NCBI RefSeq assembly: GCF_019720915.1
Contig: NZ_JAHKSI010000006.1
Coordinates: 22,081-86,080, forward strand
Source of the DNA: Alkalihalobacillus sp. TS-13
GTDB taxonomy: Bacteria; Bacillota; Bacilli; Bacillales; Fictibacillaceae
Length of the DNA: 64,000 bases
Direction of reading: 5' to 3'
Positions 59,624 to 64,000 of this stretch are shown piece by piece. The notes below the pieces were generated by a model. That model did no database searches and was not told where the DNA came from. It saw nothing but the letters and a program-made list of their open reading frames with translations. Numbering within the stretch: the first letter of the stretch is position 1; the number at the start of each line of letters is the position of its first letter. A program made the position numbers and the translations under genes.

Positions 59624-59740
59624 TGCTCATCACTCGGTAAAGGATCTGCGTGTTCGAACGATCACAACCAAAACCAAGTCGGCTAAACCAACGTAACCTT
59701 GTAAAGAACACAAGCTAACGCTGGCTAAGTCATTGGGTTT
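59624..59740. repeat. Element shared with 39986-40085
   Basis: CTCATCACTCGGTAAA and the following about 80 bp recur near 39986. Here it precedes radC by about 120 bp. Confidence 0.6.
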
Positions 59741-59859
59741 CGTACATGCTCGTAACGCCTACTTGTGGCTCTCGCATGCTTCACTACGTTTCACACCCTT
59801 CTACTCTCGTTTTCGCAAAAATTCCTTTCTTTTCAAACAAAGAAAGGAGCTGTTTCAAG

Positions 59860-60303
59860 ATGGAGACAATTTATGAAATTCAACGGATCAGACAGGTGAT
59901 TTCCGAGGTGGGAGGAGGGGAACCATACATCATCCGTTCTCCAGAAGATGCTGCAAAGGTTGCTGCTGGATTTATCGGTGAAGATGATCGCGAGGTGTTC
60001 TTCGTCATGTGTCTCAATACGAAAAACAGAGTTGTTGCGGTTCATCGTTGTCATGTAGGATCAATCAATGCCAGCATTGTTCATCCCAGGGAAGTATTCA
60101 AAAGTGCAATCCTGAATAACAGTGCAGCCATCATCCTCTGTCACCAGCATCCTTCTCAAGATACGAATCCATCTCGAGAAGACATTGAAGTAACAAAACG
60201 GCTGGTTGAAGCAGGGCATATGATTGGAGTTGAGGTTCTGGATCATCTGATTGTCAATGCAGAAGCTGGATATACCAGCTTAAAAGAAAAAGGATATGTA
60301 TAA
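59860..60303 (+). CDS. radC: RadC-like JAB-domain protein
   Basis: ATG 59860 with AAAGGAG upstream gives 147 residues, only the C-terminal metalloprotein domain of RadC (full RadC is about 220). The JAMM motif is clear: C-H-Q-H-P-S-x-D-x3-S-x2-D (about residues 87-100). Short RadC proteins of this form are common on plasmids and mobile elements. The name follows the family; a repair role is not established. The last 100 bp of the gene and the region after it recur at 62507-62870. Confidence 0.88.
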   Translation: METIYEIQRIRQVISEVGGGEPYIIRSPEDAAKVAAGFIGEDDREVFFVMCLNTKNRVVAVHRCHVGSINASIVHPREVFKSAILNNSAAIILCHQHPSQDTNPSREDIEVTKRLVEAGHMIGVEVLDHLIVNAEAGYTSLKEKGYV

Positions 60304-60309
60304 AACATT

Positions 60310-60333
60310 GGGAAGGAGCTTAGCTCCTTCCCT
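60310..60333. terminator. Terminator of radC
   Basis: GGGAAGGAGCTTAGCTCCTTCCC is nearly a perfect palindrome; an almost identical hairpin is at 62617-62640. Confidence 0.65.
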
Positions 60334-60357
60334 TCTTACTTAAAAATTTCTTATCAT

Positions 60358-60560
60358 TCGTTGGTTGTGTCTTCAGCTAATATTTCAATTGTCATTCTTA
60401 TTTTCTTTCCCTGAAATTCATTGAAAAAAATCTTCCACCTTCCTTCCGTTAAAAACCTTCACAATTTTCACTGGTATGTTTCCATACTCACTAACATCAT
60501 TGAAGTTATATCTGACTTCTGGTATTCCTTCTTCTACATAAACAGGGATAATTTTGACCA
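60358..60560 (-). pseudogene. Frameshifted copy of the small protein at 62659
   Basis: The minus strand encodes Y-V-E-E-G-I-P-E-V, V-K-V-F-N-G-R-K-V-E-D-F-F and, after one extra T in a T run, N-E-F-Q-G-K-K-I-R-I, matching the intact 77-residue protein at 62659-62892. No start codon remains. Confidence 0.75.
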
Positions 60561-60716
60561 AAATCTATGTATTTCTGTCAAAAAACGAAGCGAATAAAAA
60601 AATTACTATGAATTTTTAAATAATATAATATAGAAATATTATTTTATTTCTGTATAATGTGGAGATAATTCATCTAAAACTTTCATTCAGCACAGTACGA
60701 GAGAGGAGTTTGACTA

Positions 60717-62411
60717 ATGGCAGACAAAGATCTGAGAATACGCAGTAAAGACATCAGTGAAGGAGACAACCGCGCGCCGAACCGGGCGATGCTCAGAGCA
60801 GTAGGATTTGACGACGAGGACTTTCAAAAGCCGATGATCGGTGTTGCCAGTACGTGGAGCGAGGTTACACCCTGCAACGTACATATAGACAAACTCGCCA
60901 TTGAAGCAAAACGCGGAGCCCGCGACGGTGGCGGAGCACCGATGATTTTTAACACCATCACCGTTGCTGACGGCATTTCCATGGGACACGAAGGCATGCG
61001 CTATTCCCTTCCGAGCCGGGAAGTAATCGCGGACTCCATTGAAACCGTAGTAGGGGCCGAGCGCCTTGACGGAGTTGTGGCTATCGGTGGCTGCGATAAA
61101 AATATGCCAGGCTGTATGATTGCCATCGGCCGCTTAAATTTACCCGCTGTATTTGTATACGGTGGTACAATTTCACCAGGTAAATCAAGAGAAGATAAAG
61201 ACATCGACATCGTTTCTGTATTTGAAGCTGTCGGTAAACATAACGCAGGATCCATGGATAAGGACGGACTCCACGACATCGAATGTCATGCATGTCCGGG
61301 CGCCGGTTCATGCGGAGGCATGTACACAGCAAACACGATGGCGTCCGCTATTGAAGCTCTCGGAATGAGCCTGCCCGGCAGCGCATCAAACCCGGCAGAG
61401 ACCGGCAACAAGCAGGAAGACTGCTACAAAGCAGGTGACGCTGTTGTGGAACTTCTGCGTAAAGAAATCTATCCGCGGGACATTATGACAAAAGAGGCAT
61501 TTGAAAATGCCATTACGGTTGTTATGGCACTGGGTGGATCTACAAACGCCTTCCTTCATCTGCTGGCGATGGCTCACTCGGTTGATGTGGACCTCTCGTA
61601 TAACGACTTCGAGCGTATCCGCGAGCGTGTACCGCACATTGCGGACCTGAAGCCGAGCGGAAAATACGTCATGGAAAATCTTCACCAGGTAGGCGGCGTT
61701 TCCGCTGTAATGAAGCTTCTGCTTGAGGAAGGGCTTTTGAGCGGTGACTGTCTCACGGTTACGGGTAAAACACTGGCAGAGAACCTGGCGGAAGTTCCTC
61801 CGCTACAGGAAGGCCAGGAAATCATCCGTCCTGTAAGCGAGCCGTTTAAGGAATGCGGTCCACTATATGTATTAAAAGGGAACCTGGCACCGGCTGGAGC
61901 TGTTGCCAAGATGAGCGGACTGAAAGTAAGCAAGCTCACCGGTCCCGCCCGGGTATTTGATTCGGAAAAAGAAGCGACGGAAGCGGTATTGGCAAATCAG
62001 ATCAATCCGGGGGACGTGCTGGTGATCCGCTACGCCGGTCCGAAAGGCGGTCCGGGAATGAGCGAGATGCTCTCCATCTCAGCAATCATCATCGGTAAAG
62101 GACTCGGAGAGAAAGTCGGCTTGTTAACTGACGGTCGTTTCTCAGGAGGAACCCATGGTCTTGTCGTTGGCCATGTAGCACCTGAAGCACAGGTGGGCGG
62201 TCCAATTGCTTTGTTGAAAGAAGGCGACTTGGTGACCATCGACAGTGAAACACAGGAGCTGAACGTTGATGTGAGCGCAGAAGAAATGAAAGCCCGTCTC
62301 GCAGACTGGCAGGCACCGCCGCTACGCTACTCCCGCGGGGTGTTGAACAAATATGCAAGACTTGTATCCTGTGCCTCAAAAGGTGCGGTAACGGATCTAG
62401 GAGAAGAGTAG
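60717..62411 (+). CDS. ilvD: Dihydroxy-acid dehydratase (IlvD)
   Basis: Third step shared by valine, leucine and isoleucine synthesis: dehydrates 2,3-dihydroxy-acids to 2-keto acids with an Fe-S cluster. The 564 residues are full length and intact. Cluster and active-site segments are visible: V-T-P-C-N-V-H (about 50-56), [10 protein letters not shown] (about 123-132) and [17 protein letters not shown] (about 193-209). The C-terminus ends S-C-A-S-K-G-A. GC is clearly higher than its neighbours and no other ilv gene is near. It lies between two copies of the radC tail region, so it was acquired as cargo. ATG with GAGAGGAG upstream. Confidence 0.95.
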   Translation: MADKDLRIRSKDISEGDNRAPNRAMLRAVGFDDEDFQKPMIGVASTWSEVTPCNVHIDKLAIEAKRGARDGGGAPMIFNTITVADGISMGHEGMRYSLPSREVIADSIETVVGAERLDGVVAIGGCDKNMPGCMIAIGRLNLPAVFVYGGTISPGKSREDKDIDIVSVFEAVGKHNAGSMDKDGLHDIECHACPGAGSCGGMYTANTMASAIEALGMSLPGSASNPAETGNKQEDCYKAGDAVVELLRKEIYPRDIMTKEAFENAITVVMALGGSTNAFLHLLAMAHSVDVDLSYNDFERIRERVPHIADLKPSGKYVMENLHQVGGVSAVMKLLLEEGLLSGDCLTVTGKTLAENLAEVPPLQEGQEIIRPVSEPFKECGPLYVLKGNLAPAGAVAKMSGLKVSKLTGPARVFDSEKEATEAVLANQINPGDVLVIRYAGPKGGPGMSEMLSISAIIIGKGLGEKVGLLTDGRFSGGTHGLVVGHVAPEAQVGGPIALLKEGDLVTIDSETQELNVDVSAEEMKARLADWQAPPLRYSRGVLNKYARLVSCASKGAVTDLGEE

Positions 62412-62423
62412 GTTTAAATGAGC

Positions 62424-62456
62424 GGGCGTCCCGTTGTTACGGGGCGTCCGGGTTTT
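62424..62456 (+). terminator. Terminator of ilvD
   Basis: GGACGCCC-type arms (GGGCGTCCCG...CGGGGCGTCC) followed by GGGTTTTTG. Confidence 0.6.
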
Positions 62457-62506
62457 TGTTGATGTTTAGGGCGTGAGCGGAGTCGATGAACAAAGAGACT
62501 GTCGAA

Positions 62507-62610
62507 AGCGGGTTGAAGCAGGGCATATGATTGGAGTTGAGGTTCTGGATCGTCTGATTGTCAATGCAGAAGCTGGTTATGCCAGCTTAAAAGAAAAAGG
62601 ATATGTATAA
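62507..62610 (+). pseudogene. Second copy of the radC 3' end
   Basis: From GGTTGAAGCAGGGCATATG to the TAA, this repeats the last about 33 codons of the radC gene at 59860-60303 with a few substitutions. The upstream part of the gene is absent. Confidence 0.85.
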
Positions 62611-62658
62611 AACTCTGGAAGGAGCTTAGCTCCTTCCCTTTTTACTTAAAATTTCTTA

Positions 62659-62892
62659 TCATCCGTTGGTTGTGTCTTCAGCTAATATTTCAATTGTGAT
62701 TCTTATTTTCTTTCCTTGAAATTCATTAAAAAAATCCTCAACTTTCCTTCCGTTAAATACCTTCACCATCTTTACTGGCATCTTTACATTCGCACTTTCA
62801 TCATTAAAAGCATAACCAACTGCTGGTATTCCTTCTTCTACATAAATTTGTTCTTTCATCTCCTTCATCTCCTTATGTTTGATTGATACCAC
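62659..62892 (-). CDS. Hypothetical 77-aa protein, intact copy
   Basis: Start ATG 62892 or an internal ATG; the frame encodes a charged N-terminus, Y-V-E-E-G-I-P-A-V, a V-K-V-F-N-G-R-K-V-E-D-F-F-N-E-F segment, and a beta-like end I-R-I-T-I-E-I-L-A-E-D. A frameshifted copy lies at 60358-60560. It is convergent with the second radC tail. No family recognised; conservation between the copies argues that it is coding. Confidence 0.6.
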   Translation of the reverse strand: MVSIKHKEMKEMKEQIYVEEGIPAVGYAFNDESANVKMPVKMVKVFNGRKVEDFFNEFQGKKIRITIEILAEDTTNG

Positions 62893-63066
62893 TATACCGA
62901 GTATCGAGGAAAGAATATAGTTGCGTTATTCTCAATAAGTACATGGTTTGAAAGTAGAAATCGATCATTTCTCTATAGGAAATGGATGTTTTCTCTACTG
63001 GTTTTGAATCGGTAAAAGGATTATGGTCTAATAAATCGAAAATATAATCATTGAGAGGTGATTTGT

Positions 63067-63438
63067 TTGATTGAACGAAAAGAGATTGAAATGATGAAAG
63101 TTGCTTACCAGCAATTATATGAGATTGAAAACGCTTTACGGAAATTCGTTTCTATACGCATGAATGAAGAGTATGGTCCATTCTGGTACTATAAAGCCTC
63201 TAAACTTCTTCAAAGAAAACCTCCGAGAGCACCGATCGCAAATCTGTATCTCCATGAATTAGAACGCTCGTTTCTCCGTGTCTACCCACCATTTGAGGAT
63301 CTGACCCCCACATTCTTTTCGCACTTACATAACTTATATCCCATTCGAAATCGTATTGCTCATAGCCACCCTATAACAGAAGATCAGGCCGATTCTTTGT
63401 CTCAATGTCACTCATATCTAACAGAGTACATGACTTAA
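63067..63438 (+). CDS. HEPN-domain protein (123 aa)
   Basis: TTG 63067 follows AGAGGTG by five bases. A helical protein with Y-E-I-E-N-A-L-R-K-F near the start and R-N-R-I-A-H-S-H (about residues 100-107), the R-x4-H HEPN signature, resembling the Swt1-type HEPN domain. Its stop overlaps the stop of the convergent gene at 63435 by four bases. Possibly a toxin or an RNA-processing partner. Confidence 0.6.
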   Translation: MIERKEIEMMKVAYQQLYEIENALRKFVSIRMNEEYGPFWYYKASKLLQRKPPRAPIANLYLHELERSFLRVYPPFEDLTPTFFSHLHNLYPIRNRIAHSHPITEDQADSLSQCHSYLTEYMT

Positions 63439-63725
63439 TCTTTTTCCAAACGTTTAAGATTTCGAATCCATTTAAAGAGTTGATCCTCTATTCCTTTTAA
63501 AGATGCTGTAAACCTTTCGCATACTGAATACAAGCGAACAAAACCACAATGCTCGCAGCGTTCACTAGCATGCGCTATGTAATGAATTTCCCAACTTTTC
63601 TCTTTCCTAATCTGAAATAAACAAGAGGTGGTATTAATAACACAAGTAAAAGATAAATGATACGGTTTTCCATCAAAATTACGCTCTACTCGTACCGACT
63701 CCCATTCAAATCTTGAGAACTTCAA
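63435..63725 (-). CDS. Hypothetical protein with CxxC (96 aa)
   Basis: TTG 63725 is chosen (GGGGG eight bases upstream). Beta-rich N-terminus with F-E-W-E-S-V-R-V-E-R, then H-x2-H, C-E-H-C (about residues 70-73) and a helical, Trp-containing C-terminus. Convergent with, and overlapping, the HEPN gene. No family recognised. Confidence 0.5.
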   Translation of the reverse strand: MKFSRFEWESVRVERNFDGKPYHLSFTCVINTTSCLFQIRKEKSWEIHYIAHASERCEHCGFVRLYSVCERFTASLKGIEDQLFKWIRNLKRLEKD

Positions 63726-63983
63726 ATTTAATACCCCCAAGTATCCAGTATTATTTTATATTATAAGAACATACGTTCTTGGTTTGCAAGTAAGTTTTTC
63801 AGCAATAGGGTCATATTGTTAGTTAGGAAGGTTTTTAAAGGGTGCATATTGAACTTCTAAGTTATTCCAGAAAAGGGCAGCATTCCTGTTATGAAGTAAT
63901 ATCGGAGTTGAGAAAGAAATAAGCCCCTTGGTATGATGTTTTAAGCTGGCCAGCAAAAAAACAACATTCCAGGAGGCTGCACA

Positions 63984-64000
63984 ATGAATTATAACCAAAA
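63984..64000 (+). mobile_element. Start of a probable IS110-family transposase (cut by the window edge)
   Basis: ATG 63984 with AGGAGG upstream begins M-N-Y-N-Q, the opening I recall for Bacillales IS110-family transposases. Only six codons are visible, so this is tentative. If right, the noncoding 63790-63983 is the IS left end. Confidence 0.35.

Noticed and set aside
1-64000. tRNA or rRNA genes
   Set aside because: No cloverleaf with a GTTCRA-type T-loop or rRNA segment was noticed on either strand.

Overview
The window looks like accessory DNA of a spore-forming Bacillota (Bacillales), most likely a conjugative plasmid or an integrated element. This rests on a Gram-positive type IV secretion operon, a GerAB-type permease, strong AGGAGG ribosome sites and many TTG/GTG starts. 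A Thermoactinomycetaceae-like host is possible but unproven. No rRNA, tRNA, CRISPR array or replication initiator was seen. Base composition is mosaic by eye: 1-13 kb is fairly GC-rich, 13-44 kb intermediate, 44-60 kb AT-rich, and ilvD near 61 kb GC-rich again.

Region 1 (1-13.35 kb) is an array of short transcription units separated by a composite GC-rich repeat. The genes are a CDF cation exporter, an MFS transporter, a lipoprotein, three compact GNAT-like proteins, three copies of an 86-residue helical protein, and a set of 20-70 residue peptides, many with CxxC motifs. Most units start from a promoter of one design: a CRP/FNR-like palindrome (TGTGA-N6-TCACA), 10-11 nt, a -35 element, 17-18 nt, and a TAgAcT/TAATCT -10. 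Most units end in a strong hairpin terminator. Two boxes serve divergent promoters. No CRP/FNR-family regulator gene lies in the window.

Region 2 (13.37-26.35 kb) is the conjugation module. It holds a TraD-like relaxosome protein, an oriT with a MOBQ nic core (13794-13805, minus strand) and a MobA/MobL relaxase. An HxlR regulator follows, and then one long operon: a replication-relaxation-type protein, coupling ATPase, TcpC, TcpD and TcpE homologues, VirB4, a lipoprotein paralogous to one in region 1, a VirB6-like channel protein, a lysozyme/M23 wall hydrolase and a VirB8-like protein.

Region 3 (26.4-46 kb) is looser cargo with long intergenic stretches. It contains a small Trp-Trp-ending secreted protein family with damaged 5' ends, a YdeN-like hydrolase, a cupin, and an MFS/TetR divergent pair. 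It also has secreted proteins, lipoyl-like proteins, a MetE-like protein next to a class V aminotransferase, and a GerAB-like permease. The most striking part is an operon of a DCC-domain/internal-Tat-motif/Cys-rich protein, a small membrane protein, TatA and TatC. A divergent XRE pair with repeated operators and pseudogenes of conjugation genes ends this region.

Region 4 (46-60 kb) is a defence island: DUF6338 with two tandem micro-proteins, HEPN-like proteins, and m5C methylase + Vsr + AlwI-like endonuclease. A GHKL (MORC/MutL-like) ATPase operon follows, then a PD-(D/E)XK protein and a Panacea/PemK-type toxin-antitoxin pair.

Region 5 (59.8-64 kb) holds a RadC-like JAB protein, then ilvD, then a second copy of the radC tail and its downstream gene, so ilvD sits at a recombination junction. 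A HEPN protein and the first codons of a probable IS110-family transposase close the window.
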